From NCBI GenBank assembly GCA_965267435.1, contig OZ253960.1, positions 7,006,001 through 7,070,000 on the forward strand: 64,000 nucleotides of DNA. The letters are read 5' to 3'. The notes beneath the pieces were generated by a model, which saw only the letters and a program-made list of their open reading frames with translations, was not told the DNA's origin and did no database searches. The position numbers and the translations under genes are program-made. Positions 16,685 through 25,801 of the stretch are shown here, one piece after another; position 1 is the first letter of the stretch; the number at the start of each line of letters is the position of its first letter. This stretch comes from JAWPMT01 sp965267435. GTDB taxonomy: Bacteria > Bacteroidota > Bacteroidia > Cytophagales > Cyclobacteriaceae.

Positions 16685-17512
16685 CTAAAAGTACGCCCTC
16701 GGATTTCGTAAGTTCCTGTATTCGTAGAGTTCGACAGTGGCTCGCCCGACCCCCAGTTTTGCAGAGATCTTCAACGGTAGCTGGTTTTCATCCGCTGTCA
16801 CCCAAACAGTGACGGGCTTGTCCTCGGGGAAGACAGTGCTGTTGGGAAAGAGCACATAGAGTTTGTGAGTGGTAAATTTCTCGCCTTTGAATTTGATTCT
16901 TTCTGTGCCTGCATATTCGACGCCGAAGTTATAGATCTTTTTACCGTAGAAAGTACCTATCATCACGGAATCACCAGTTTGCTTATCTGACCAGTCTATG
17001 CTTCTGAGGTACAAGTAGGAGCTGAGGATGTCAAAGGTGGAGTCACCTATACCAATGAGGCGATCTACGCTCTTGGATTCGTCCTTGAAATCTTTGATCT
17101 GAATGTGGACCGCCGAGGTGTCCTCGTAGTAGAACTTGTTCTGCTGGCTGCGCCAATAGCGACCATCCTTGATGCTCCTGGTAGCTTCGATGGGCTTGAG
17201 GGTGCTGCCGTCGATCCTCGCCGAAAAGCGATCCTCCAGATTCGCGAAAATACCCAGAAGGCCTACAGTACGTCCCTCTGCCTCGACGCTGTAAGTGTTT
17301 TGGGCGATATCCGCAGCGTCATTCCGCAGCTTCACCCAGCCTTTACCGATGGTAAACCACCCAAAATGTATTTTGAAATAGAGTTCCTCGCTATCTGAAA
17401 AAGGACGCTTATCCTCAGGCTCAGTGCCAGGAGGGTCGGCGATGGCGGATTGCAGAATGAGCAAAAAAACAAAAACGATTAGATATCTCACACGTCTTCG
17501 AATGTGTAGCAA
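16685..17512 (-). CDS. DUF3108 domain protein
   Basis: 275 residues with a signal peptide (RYLIVFVFLLILQSAIA), so periplasmic or outer-membrane attached. The body matches DUF3108: ELYFKIHFGWFTIGKGWVKL, YSVEAEGRTVGLLG, RFSARIDGSTLKPIEATRS, SSYLYLRSIDW and the final VWVTADENQLPLKISAKLGVGRATVEL. The fold is LolA-like with a large hydrophobic groove. The function is not established; a role in lipid or lipoprotein handling is speculative. Its stop is 12 bp from the convergent lipoprotein stop at 16672. Confidence 0.85.
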   Translation of the reverse strand: MLHIRRRVRYLIVFVFLLILQSAIADPPGTEPEDKRPFSDSEELYFKIHFGWFTIGKGWVKLRNDAADIAQNTYSVEAEGRTVGLLGIFANLEDRFSARIDGSTLKPIEATRSIKDGRYWRSQQNKFYYEDTSAVHIQIKDFKDESKSVDRLIGIGDSTFDILSSYLYLRSIDWSDKQTGDSVMIGTFYGKKIYNFGVEYAGTERIKFKGEKFTTHKLYVLFPNSTVFPEDKPVTVWVTADENQLPLKISAKLGVGRATVELYEYRNLRNPRAYF

Positions 17513-17621
17513 AGAACGTGAAAAATCGGGAAAATGTTGCCCACAGACCGGGCTAACAAGTCGAAATATGGATGTATCGGTTGAATTGCGGAGGCAGCTT
17601 GATTGGGGATCGAGTCAATAC

Positions 17622-17662
17622 AAAAAAAGAAAGCCCACAAGAGACTTGCGGGCCTTCCGACC
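17622..17662 (-). terminator. Intrinsic terminator of the acidic lipoprotein gene
   Basis: Read on the minus strand, a hairpin (GGCCCGCAAG / CTTGTGGGC, loop around TCT, with one bulge and one mismatch) is followed by TTTCTTTTTTTG. It lies about 70 bp past the stop of the lipoprotein gene at 17731, and about 110 bp ahead of the DUF3108 gene start. Confidence 0.8.
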
Positions 17663-17730
17663 AACCAACTACTTCAGCTAAGCACTAAGTGAATATTCTA
17701 TTTTCCAATTACTGGTTTTTTTGGAGGGGT

Positions 17731-18837
17731 CTAGCCTCCTTGGCTTTCTCCGGCGGCGTCATTCTCGGATTCGTCTGTCTCTTCGCATTCCTCCTCTTCG
17801 TGGTGATCCCACTCATCAGACTCCTCGTTTTCCCACTCTTCCAGCAGGTCGATTTCCTCGACGATGTCACCCCGCGTAACGGTGATGATGTTGTCACAAG
17901 TGCCATCACCATAGTCAATGATGAACTCACCGCTAATCACTTCGTCTCCCTCGGTTATGGAGTATGTTCCCACTTCTATACCTCTGGTGTAGATGATGAC
18001 TTCCTCCTCGCAATGGAAGTCGAAGAAGAGTTCATCCTCCACCTCGGCTTCGTATTCCTCACCCTCACTGGTACCGATAGCGCGCTCTCGTGCTTGCACT
18101 GTCAGACCTTCATCGGCGACGTGCTCTGAGCCCGTTGTCCGCGTATTGACTTCTTTGATACCACCATCGTCTTTGACGATGCGCTCTTCGAGGATGGAGG
18201 TAAATTCATATTCCACCTCCCAATTGAGAGAGTCGCTTTCATCTTCCAGCCACACGCCTTCGTACACCTCTTCTCCACTGATGGTTCTGTACTTCTCTCC
18301 GAAGCTGTAGTACTCGACCTGCACTCGGAATGAGCCACCAGCTTCAAATGTTCCGCGCTCGACAAGCTTACCCTGAAGGAATTCACCCTCAAACCAGCAG
18401 CCATCGCCAAAATCGAGGATGTACTCAAAGCTGTTCTCTGTCTGGATGTAGGTCTCTTTCCAGCATGACTCAATCTCGAGAGAATCTGTTTCGTCAAATT
18501 CGACTGAGTCAGTCGCCGTTCGAGCGTTGGCGAAAGCTGTACTTCCATGGGCCAGATCCCAATTCATCTGAAGTGCGCCTCCCTGGGATCTACCATTGGG
18601 GACCTCAGTCAACTTGCCATAGATGAGTCCCATGGGACCACCAATACCTGAGCCTCGAATTTCATCTCGATAGCTATCCACACCAAACAATGAGTTGTCT
18701 TCTGTGACTGATGAAGGATCCTCAACTCCCACAAGATTGGGGTCGTCAATGAAGTCTTCCTGGCAGGCGAAAAAGGTGATACTCAAGAAGACCCAAACAA
18801 TAGCGAATAATAATTTCTGCGTTCTCATAGTGTCCAT
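17731..18837 (-). CDS. Large acidic lipoprotein of unknown function
   Basis: 368 residues. A signal ending in the lipobox SITFFAC (start at 18837, or three codons later) makes it a lipoprotein. The mature part is strongly acidic. It contains a pair of similar units, each with a DFGDGC or DYGDGTCDN motif next to beta strands, as in other Bacteroidota surface lipoproteins. The last 40 residues are nearly all Glu, Asp, Ser and His. It lies 127 bp downstream of the TonB receptor on the same strand and may be co-regulated. No enzymatic motif. The acidic tail could bind metal ions, an inference from composition only. Confidence 0.65.
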   Translation of the reverse strand: MDTMRTQKLLFAIVWVFLSITFFACQEDFIDDPNLVGVEDPSSVTEDNSLFGVDSYRDEIRGSGIGGPMGLIYGKLTEVPNGRSQGGALQMNWDLAHGSTAFANARTATDSVEFDETDSLEIESCWKETYIQTENSFEYILDFGDGCWFEGEFLQGKLVERGTFEAGGSFRVQVEYYSFGEKYRTISGEEVYEGVWLEDESDSLNWEVEYEFTSILEERIVKDDGGIKEVNTRTTGSEHVADEGLTVQARERAIGTSEGEEYEAEVEDELFFDFHCEEEVIIYTRGIEVGTYSITEGDEVISGEFIIDYGDGTCDNIITVTRGDIVEEIDLLEEWENEESDEWDHHEEEECEETDESENDAAGESQGG

Positions 18838-18964
18838 TTTTTAACGGTATGATCTGTGTACAGGACGTGCAGAAATTCCCCTACTGGAAAATCAGACTTT
18901 TTTTATATTTTTTTGAATTACAGGAAGTGAAATGATGTGTAAGTGTCTGATAATTAAATTATTA

Positions 18965-21622
18965 TCAGAACCTCACATTGAGGAAGAAATTGGGTGTAGC
19001 TCCCAAAAGTTCGATGTCGATGGGTGTCGCGACATGCTCCAAAAGGTCGTCATTTCTCTGGTCAGTACCATCATTTGAGAAGAACTGTCCAGTGAAACGG
19101 CGCGACTTGATGTTGGTACGGTTGTACACGTTGAATAAGGTCATGCCCGCTTCGAGTTTGACCCAATCGAAATCATGCAGGTACTTTACCGAAAGGTCCA
19201 GTCTATGGTAGGCGGGTAGCCGTTCTTCGTTGAGTCTGGACAGGTCGTAGTAGACGGGCTCTTCGCCTGAAATATCGCCAGGTGGTGTGTAGGGTCTACC
19301 GGAGCCGTAGATGAACGTGGAGCCAAATTCCCAACCTCCCAGCTTATAGACGTTTACCTGGTTGATCTCATGGCGCTGGTCGTAGGCTGAGTAGTAGGAT
19401 GGGGGAAGGTGGGAGTCCTGGAATTTGTTGATCGAACTTGCCAATGAGTAGCCGATCCAGGAGCTGAACCGGGTGCTTTTGTATCTGGTGAAGAAGTCTA
19501 TGCCCTTGCTTACATTGTCGCCCACAGGTCGAAAGTCCTGCAATGCGTCCCTCGGTATGCCATTGAATTCGGAGAAGAGTGTAAACTCGGATTCGGCGAT
19601 TCCGTCAGTGAGCTTGTAGTAGCCCTCTAGATCAAAAGTTAGTGATCCCCTCTGCCACTTCAAGCCCGCAATGTACTGGGAGCTTTCCATGACGGGGTGC
19701 TCTTCACCATTGGCGAGAATCCAATAGTACTGATCGCTGTTGCCGAAAGGTGATAGCGTAATACGGTTGACGAATTGTGAATGCCGACTGTAAGAGGCCC
19801 CTGCGGACAAATCATTCGTAATGAAGTACCTGAGGCCAAGCCGTGGCTCGAGGTCTGACCTGCTCATGAGCTCGTAGTTGTTGACTCGGAGGCCAGCGTT
19901 GAATTGCCATTTGCCTCGTGCGTACTGATAGTTGCCAAACATAGAAATCAGCCCTGACTCCTGCTCGACGCTGTCTACCACTGGCTGGTTGTCTTCAAGG
20001 ACAATCGCCAAATTGGTTTTATAACTAGATATCTCAGTACCTACGGTCAATTTGCTGAAGGGGTCGATGTTTACGTCGCTTTTGTAGGAGAGCGTGACAT
20101 CCTCAATGGAGTTTTGCTTTTCGACGCCAAATGCGGCAATGAAGCCCTCACGAAAAACCGTATCCGGCTCATCACCGAAGATGTCAATGATATCGCGCAA
20201 CACCTCTTTTTGTAGCAGAATTTCACTTCTACTTTCATAGCTGGACCCACTCAGGAGGAATGTGGAGGAGTGCCTGTCATTCCACCGACTCTGCCAGCGA
20301 AGGCTTGCACCACTATTGGCCCAATAAGCATTGTCAATATATTGCGTGGCGACCCACTCGTCTTCTTCCGCATATTCACCTTCATAATAGTCTTCACTGA
20401 CGAAGAGGCTGAAGTCGATCGTCGTCTTGGCATTGGGTGTGTACCTTATTTTGCCATTGATGTCAAAGAAATTGAAATCAGGTTCGACGTCGAACTGTTC
20501 GTTGAAGTCAGGGTCCTGAGCTTTGACGATATCACTACGCTGCTCTTCCAGGAACTGATTGTAGATCTTGTTTGAGACCAAGCCATCATGGGATCCACGG
20601 GCTCCTAATACTATGCCGAGTTTCTTGCCAATCGGCACTTCGATGAAGCCGTCCAGGCTAGTCGTGTTGAGCCCGACGCCGCCGCTCACTTTTTCCAGGT
20701 TGCTGCTTTTAGTGGTGGCTTCGACTACGGCGGAAGTTCTACGGCCAAACTCGGAGGAGTAACCTCCCTTATACAGGTCTACATGATTGATAAGATTGGG
20801 GTTGAATGTAGAGAATAACCCAAAGAAGTGGTCCATATGGTAGATCGTATACCCATCCAGTATGACGAGATTCTGTTCTGGCGCACTACCCCGTACAATG
20901 AGCCCCGTAGTTGATTCGTCTGTGGCCATGATGCCCGGCAGGAGTTGCAGGCTCTTGAATACATCAGGCTGTCCGAGAGCCGGCAGGCTTCGGATCTGAT
21001 TGGGGTTGACTGAAAAATGGCTCAAAAGACTTTTCTGCGTGTTGCTCCTGGAGGCTGGGTCGAGGATAAATGGCTTCAACTCATCTGGGGCCGGAGTAAG
21101 GTGTATGGATACATCCTCCAGGTCCGTTTTTACCCACATGGAGCTGGGTTCGTAGCCAAGGTAGGAAACTGTGATTTGGATGGAGTCACGCTGTCTGCCG
21201 ACGGAGAAACCGCCAGATTGATCTGTCTTGGTCCTGAGACCTTGTGACTGTACATTGGCCAATGCCAGGGGTTGACCCGTCTTGCGGTCATAAATCGTGC
21301 CTCTGATATTTCTGGTACTCGTCTTGCGCTGACTCTTTTTGTCGGGGATCAACAAAATGACATCTCCTGCCTTTCTATGCTTTACCGGGAGACTGGATAC
21401 AAATTTTTTAACCAGTTCCTCTTCATTGGATGCTCTGATGTCCGTGGTGATTGTGTACTTCTCTAAGAGCGATGGATCGAACGAGAACTTGAGATCGAAT
21501 CGTTCCTCGAGGGTTTTGACCGCCAGATCAGCTCTCTCTTCATCAAAAGAGATTTCATACGTCTGTTGGCCCATCGCTGCGAGTGCTGTCGCGATAAAAT
21601 AAGTGAGTAGAGTCCTGCGCAT
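18965..21622 (-). CDS. TonB-dependent outer-membrane receptor with STN and carboxypeptidase-like N-domains
   Basis: 885 residues, signal peptide first. Residues about 22-92 form an STN domain (YEISFDEERADLAVKTLEERF), the signal-receiving part that contacts FecR-type anti-sigma factors. About 104-185 is a carboxypeptidase-regulatory-like domain (IRGTIYDRKTGQPLALANVQ). The plug (LPALGQPDVFKSLQLLPGI, VRGSAPEQNLVILDGYTIYH) and a long barrel follow, ending in NFFLNVRF with the C-terminal Phe. No SusD-type lipoprotein follows, so it is not a classic SusC. It is the third gene of a sigma-FecR-receptor operon (13-bp gap). The substrate is unknown. Confidence 0.92.
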   Translation of the reverse strand: MRRTLLTYFIATALAAMGQQTYEISFDEERADLAVKTLEERFDLKFSFDPSLLEKYTITTDIRASNEEELVKKFVSSLPVKHRKAGDVILLIPDKKSQRKTSTRNIRGTIYDRKTGQPLALANVQSQGLRTKTDQSGGFSVGRQRDSIQITVSYLGYEPSSMWVKTDLEDVSIHLTPAPDELKPFILDPASRSNTQKSLLSHFSVNPNQIRSLPALGQPDVFKSLQLLPGIMATDESTTGLIVRGSAPEQNLVILDGYTIYHMDHFFGLFSTFNPNLINHVDLYKGGYSSEFGRRTSAVVEATTKSSNLEKVSGGVGLNTTSLDGFIEVPIGKKLGIVLGARGSHDGLVSNKIYNQFLEEQRSDIVKAQDPDFNEQFDVEPDFNFFDINGKIRYTPNAKTTIDFSLFVSEDYYEGEYAEEDEWVATQYIDNAYWANSGASLRWQSRWNDRHSSTFLLSGSSYESRSEILLQKEVLRDIIDIFGDEPDTVFREGFIAAFGVEKQNSIEDVTLSYKSDVNIDPFSKLTVGTEISSYKTNLAIVLEDNQPVVDSVEQESGLISMFGNYQYARGKWQFNAGLRVNNYELMSRSDLEPRLGLRYFITNDLSAGASYSRHSQFVNRITLSPFGNSDQYYWILANGEEHPVMESSQYIAGLKWQRGSLTFDLEGYYKLTDGIAESEFTLFSEFNGIPRDALQDFRPVGDNVSKGIDFFTRYKSTRFSSWIGYSLASSINKFQDSHLPPSYYSAYDQRHEINQVNVYKLGGWEFGSTFIYGSGRPYTPPGDISGEEPVYYDLSRLNEERLPAYHRLDLSVKYLHDFDWVKLEAGMTLFNVYNRTNIKSRRFTGQFFSNDGTDQRNDDLLEHVATPIDIELLGATPNFFLNVRF

Positions 21623-21635
21623 GCAGAAGCTTTTT

Positions 21636-22550
21636 CTATTTGGATTTGATCACCACGCCCCCGGTCCCATCAAATTCGTAGGTAAGGTCCAGGGGTTCGC
21701 ACACCATGGTTAAGGCCAGGTCAATGTCCTCTTTGATAAAATAACCGGTGAAGGTTCGTAGCTCCAGGCTGTCGTAATTGATGGATACATCGTATTGTCT
21801 ACCTATTTCTTCCAGAACTTCCCGGATGGGGCGTTTTTCAAAGTAGAATTCTCCTTTTTGCCAGCTACCGACAAATTCTTCCAGCACCTGCGTAAACAGA
21901 ATCGTGTCTCCATCGAGGAGCACTTTTTCACCCGGCTTGAGTACTTCATCAAAATCTTGAGAGGGGATCTGAACACGTACTCTTCCGGTCTTGCAAGCGG
22001 CATGGAACTGATCAGAGCGTGAGAACACGTTGAATGATGTGCCCAGTACTTCGACTTGACCCAGTTCCGTCTCGACGATGAAAGGATCTCCTTTCTTGAC
22101 TTCAAAAAAGGCCTCGCCCTCAAGTTGTACCACGCGCTTCTCATCGGCGGTATAAGACATCTTGCTTAGGGCATTAATTGTGATAAGAGAGCTGTCAGGG
22201 AGCAATATAGGTTTGGTTTCTGATGCCTTAGCGGCGACTTCGGCAATTTCAAAAGCGGGTTGAACATTGCCACCTTGCCACGGCTTGAAAATCAGCAGAA
22301 GGGTGATGGTAGCCGCAATGGCCAGCCACGGAATAAACTGTAGGCTGCGGCCCTTCTTCTGGTCATTCTGATCTGCAGGCTCGTCGATAGCTTCTTCGAT
22401 TTCGTCCCAGATGTCAGCTTTACTTCTCCTGCCATCAGGGACTTGCAGTGAGTCTACCTTCTCCAGGAACTCCTGCATGTCTGCGTCGAGGCCGTCGGCG
22501 TCTTCCCCGTTCAAAAACTTGTGATATGCATCAAAATCCTCTTTCATCAA
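21636..22550 (-). CDS. FecR-family anti-sigma factor
   Basis: 304 residues. A cytoplasmic N-terminal region that binds the sigma factor is followed by one membrane helix (residues 70-88), the periplasmic FecR domain (LLPDSSLITINALSKMSYTADEKRVVQLEGEAFFEV, TELGQVEVLGTSFNVFS), and a C-terminal DUF4974 region (REVLEEIGRQYDVSINYDS). The periplasmic part receives the signal from the STN domain of the receptor encoded next. Its start overlaps the sigma-factor stop by 4 bp. This is the standard outer-membrane signal relay of Bacteroidota. Confidence 0.92.
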   Translation of the reverse strand: MMKEDFDAYHKFLNGEDADGLDADMQEFLEKVDSLQVPDGRRSKADIWDEIEEAIDEPADQNDQKKGRSLQFIPWLAIAATITLLLIFKPWQGGNVQPAFEIAEVAAKASETKPILLPDSSLITINALSKMSYTADEKRVVQLEGEAFFEVKKGDPFIVETELGQVEVLGTSFNVFSRSDQFHAACKTGRVRVQIPSQDFDEVLKPGEKVLLDGDTILFTQVLEEFVGSWQKGEFYFEKRPIREVLEEIGRQYDVSINYDSLELRTFTGYFIKEDIDLALTMVCEPLDLTYEFDGTGGVVIKSK

Positions 22551-23059
22551 ATCTTTCGTCCAAGTTCTTCCCTAATGATGCTCAATGCCTTACTCATGCG
22601 TTTCTCCACCGCTTTCACGCTGATATCAAGGCGTGTGGCGATCTCGTCATACTTGATCTTGTCCAAGCGGTTCATCAAAAACACTTCGCGACTGCCATCG
22701 GGGATTTTGGCCAACACCCGCTGCAGCTTTTCGCCAAACTCCGACTCTTCCATCTGGAACTGCGGAGTATTCATTTCCTTGCGATCCTCTCGGAGACTAT
22801 CGCCTTCGTGCGATCGCACCACTTTCATGTGGTTGAAATGATTCATTAAGAGATTGTTCGCCATGGTGAACAGAAGACTCTTAACGGTCTCTTTCCGAAT
22901 CTCGCTCCTTTTCTGCCACACCTTGATGAAGACTTCCTGGACGAGATCCTCTGCCAAATCCATGTCCCCGGCTTTGTAATACAGGAAGTTTCGCAAACTG
23001 TCAAAGTGTGCTTCGTATGCTTGCTTTAAATCCTGTTTGGTAAAACCGGTTGCGCTCAT
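22547..23059 (-). CDS. ECF-type RNA polymerase sigma factor
   Basis: 170 residues from the ATG at 23059; an in-frame ATG at 23098 would add 13 residues of poor family fit. Region 2 has MDLAEDLVQEVFIKVWQKR and region 4 has LDKIKYDEIATRLDISVKAVEKRMSKAL, the HTH that reads the -35 element. It is of the FecI-like group, controlled by the FecR protein encoded next, and expected to drive the downstream receptor gene. First gene of the three-gene operon. Confidence 0.92.
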   Translation of the reverse strand: MSATGFTKQDLKQAYEAHFDSLRNFLYYKAGDMDLAEDLVQEVFIKVWQKRSEIRKETVKSLLFTMANNLLMNHFNHMKVVRSHEGDSLREDRKEMNTPQFQMEESEFGEKLQRVLAKIPDGSREVFLMNRLDKIKYDEIATRLDISVKAVEKRMSKALSIIREELGRKI

Positions 23060-23168
23060 AGGTACGAATCGCTCGCCATCAAAGATAGAGAGGTTCAACG
23101 TACCTGTGGCAGGATTTATTGTAATACATCCAACTCAAGAAAATCCCCACCGAGGGTTACAAAAAAAA

Positions 23169-24389
23169 TCAGAACCTGGAAAAATCTGGTTGAACGCGTC
23201 TCTTGCGCGCCTTTTCCCGCTCATAGACCGCACGACCTAGCGAGCCAAAGAAGGGCATTCCGATCGTGTCATATTCATATTCGCCATCGTTGTAGGTCTG
23301 GTTCTCATTGACATGAATGGTGGCGGCCAGGAAGAACTCCACCCCAGCCTTGGTATCAATGATATACGACACGTCCGTTAGGAAACCGTACGCCCAACCC
23401 ACTTTGTTGAATATCCTGATATGGTCCGGAATGGGCTCATCGTCCCTATCTCCGAATATGAAGAACTTGACATAGCTGTCTGGTTTTCCAGCATATTGGG
23501 GGATGCCGCTGTCATTGGGCAATTTCGACATCCATTCATACAGAAAATCATAATCTGTCGGGGACAGTTCGAAGCGACGATGCTCCGGGGTGATATCTGG
23601 GAATATCACCGCCTGGAGGACGTCATGGAGATCCCTTAGCGCGAAGTAGTTCTTTACGCTGAAGTCAAAGGGTTCATCAATTCTTTCGCCATTGCCGATG
23701 CGAGCAACACCCCTCTGCTCTGTTTGCAGTGTGAGTTGGAAGGGATTCTCACTATATACCTCCCCCTGATAGTAGAGCTGTTCGCCACCGTCATTGAAAA
23801 AAGTAAACGGATTGGTGTATTGGTTGCCCTTTTCGTCAAATGGAAACCCACCAGGCCCAAGGCGGTGAACCACTCGGGTGTTGTCATAGCCCTTGCGCTG
23901 TAGCGTTTCATTGAGCGGCCCCTGGCCAATGAATTCGTACAGCCGGTTGTAGGCATCGTTGTCGCTTACCACGAAGATCTCCTTGACGAATTGAGCGATA
24001 GTCGCTGTGCCATCGGCGCTGGTAGAATCGTACAGGTAGGGCGTTTGCGGCTCCCTGGCGGCTCCAATTTCTAGTTTAGAATGAATGTCGAGGTCGACTA
24101 TTCGCAGCCGGTTGATCTTCTCCATTGCTGCGAACGCAGTCGGCATTTTCACTGTGCTGGCCGGATAGTAATAGAGCGTCGTATCTGTACCCAGTTCAAA
24201 GGTCGTTAGTACAGGAGTTTGATCAGGTTGGCGGTCAATTTGTGTGTAGACGACCTGTACCTGATATTTCTCTTTGTTCGACAGTAGTTTGCTGAGTTGC
24301 TCATCGGCCGCAAAGACATCTGTCAGTGGATTCTGGCCCGTAGACAGAAGTGGGCTGGCGGCGACAAGAAGGTACAAGTAGCGAAACAT
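23169..24389 (-). CDS. Class A beta-lactamase-fold serine hydrolase
   Basis: 406 residues. The start at 24389 gives a clean signal peptide (MFRYLYLLVAASPLLSTGQ). The catalytic SxxK is Ser78-Lys81 in YYPASTVKMPTAF, the SDN motif is in FVVSDNDAYNRLY, and a KVGWAYG segment takes the place of KTG. There is no obvious Omega-loop ExxLN. At over 400 residues it is longer than true class A beta-lactamases (near 290), with an inserted region around residues 150-260. More likely a periplasmic hydrolase of unknown substrate than a resistance enzyme. It stands 110 bp from the sigma factor start on the same strand. Confidence 0.85.
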   Translation of the reverse strand: MFRYLYLLVAASPLLSTGQNPLTDVFAADEQLSKLLSNKEKYQVQVVYTQIDRQPDQTPVLTTFELGTDTTLYYYPASTVKMPTAFAAMEKINRLRIVDLDIHSKLEIGAAREPQTPYLYDSTSADGTATIAQFVKEIFVVSDNDAYNRLYEFIGQGPLNETLQRKGYDNTRVVHRLGPGGFPFDEKGNQYTNPFTFFNDGGEQLYYQGEVYSENPFQLTLQTEQRGVARIGNGERIDEPFDFSVKNYFALRDLHDVLQAVIFPDITPEHRRFELSPTDYDFLYEWMSKLPNDSGIPQYAGKPDSYVKFFIFGDRDDEPIPDHIRIFNKVGWAYGFLTDVSYIIDTKAGVEFFLAATIHVNENQTYNDGEYEYDTIGMPFFGSLGRAVYEREKARKRRVQPDFSRF

Positions 24390-24578
24390 TTGGCCAAGAT
24401 AGTGTTTCCCACTTTTTCTGACCCTTTGCATCTTATGCCGTAGTAATTGGAATCACTCACCTAGCAGGGAAAACGATTGCATTGTGTTAATTCGCCCTTG
24501 AGGGTCGATAGTTTGTGAATCCTTCTAATTCATGCTACTTTTTCCGACCGTTTATTCGAAATCTTAAAGGTCCAACCA

Positions 24579-25796
24579 ATGAATATGTCAATTACCATCC
24601 GCCTGAGTATAATGATGTTCCTGCAATTTTTCGTTTGGGGCAGTTGGTACGTGACGATGGGGACGTTTCTTCCCTCCAACCTGGGTGCGACTGGTGTACA
24701 AACAGGTATGGCCTACAGCACGCAGTCCTGGGGCGCCATCATTGCTCCATTCATCATAGGGCTCATCGCAGATCGTTTCTTCAATGCCGAACGCATACTA
24801 GGCTTTCTTCACATCCTCGGCGCGGCTCTGATGTATATGTGCTACGTTTCCGTCGACTTTGGGAGCTTCTACCCTTACATATTTATGTACATGATCCTTT
24901 ACATGCCGACGTTGGCACTGGTCAACTCTGTAGCCTTCCGGCAGATGAGCGACCCGGCCAAGCAGTTTGGATGGGTGCGTGTTTGGGGCACGATCGGCTG
25001 GATAGTTGCTGGACTTCTTATCGGCTACGTATTTCTTTGGGAAGCTAAAGGCAATCTGCAATACACCTTCCTCATGGGCGCGATCAGTTCCGGTGCGCTT
25101 GCGCTGTTTTCTTTGACATTGCCAAAGACACCTCCAAAGATCGACCGCTCAGAGAAAGTCAGTCTCGGAGACATCGTAGGGGTAGAGGCGCTGAAGCTCT
25201 TGAAGGACAGGAACTTTGCTGTTTTCTTCATCTCTTCGGTGCTGATATGCATCCCTCTAGCCTTCTACTATCAGCTGACCAACCCTTTTTTAAATGAAAT
25301 TGGCGTAGACAATGCCGCAGGCATTCAGACTTTAGGACAAGCATCAGAGGTGCTATTCATGCTCCTATTGCCGGTGTTCCTGACTCGCTTTGGGATCAAG
25401 AAGACGTTGGTCTTTGCTATGCTGGCATGGGCAGGTAGGTACGTGTTGTTCGCCTTCGGCGATGGGGATAGCTTGCTGTCATTCCTTATCATAGGCATAC
25501 TGTTGCACGGTATCTGCTATGACTTCTTTTTCGTTTCGGGTCAGATCTACACGGATTCTAAAGCTGGCGAGAAGTACCAGAGCAGTGCGCAGGGTATGAT
25601 CACACTAGCCACCTATGGTGTAGGAATGCTGATTGGCTTTTGGGCTGCAGGACTGATTTCTGATGCATACCTGGCAGATGGAGTGCATAACTGGCAGACG
25701 ATATGGCTGCTACCGGCGGGATTCGCCGTTGTGGTGCTTGTCTTGTTCATGGCCGTTTTCAAGAATGAAAAAATTGATTACAATCCAAATAATTAA
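24579..25796 (+). CDS. Major-facilitator nucleoside/sugar permease (NHS family)
   Basis: 405 residues with about twelve membrane helices. The first helix carries the NHS signature FLQFFVWGSWYVTMGTFL, and GTIGWIVAGLLIG and FFFVSGQIYTD follow as in NupG-type nucleoside:H+ symporters. In Bacteroidota this subfamily often sits in sugar loci beside Gfo/Idh/MocA oxidoreductases and TIM-barrel isomerases, as here, so the substrate is probably a sugar or sugar derivative rather than a nucleoside (inference from context). It is the first gene of the operon; the oxidoreductase follows after 5 bp. Confidence 0.86.
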   Translation: MNMSITIRLSIMMFLQFFVWGSWYVTMGTFLPSNLGATGVQTGMAYSTQSWGAIIAPFIIGLIADRFFNAERILGFLHILGAALMYMCYVSVDFGSFYPYIFMYMILYMPTLALVNSVAFRQMSDPAKQFGWVRVWGTIGWIVAGLLIGYVFLWEAKGNLQYTFLMGAISSGALALFSLTLPKTPPKIDRSEKVSLGDIVGVEALKLLKDRNFAVFFISSVLICIPLAFYYQLTNPFLNEIGVDNAAGIQTLGQASEVLFMLLLPVFLTRFGIKKTLVFAMLAWAGRYVLFAFGDGDSLLSFLIIGILLHGICYDFFFVSGQIYTDSKAGEKYQSSAQGMITLATYGVGMLIGFWAAGLISDAYLADGVHNWQTIWLLPAGFAVVVLVLFMAVFKNEKIDYNPNN

Positions 25797-25801
25797 ACGA
25801 A

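Noticed and set aside
23169..24389. Antibiotic-resistance beta-lactamase
   Set aside because: SxxK and SDN are present, but KTG is replaced, no ExxLN is visible and the chain is over 100 residues too long; a general serine hydrolase is safer.
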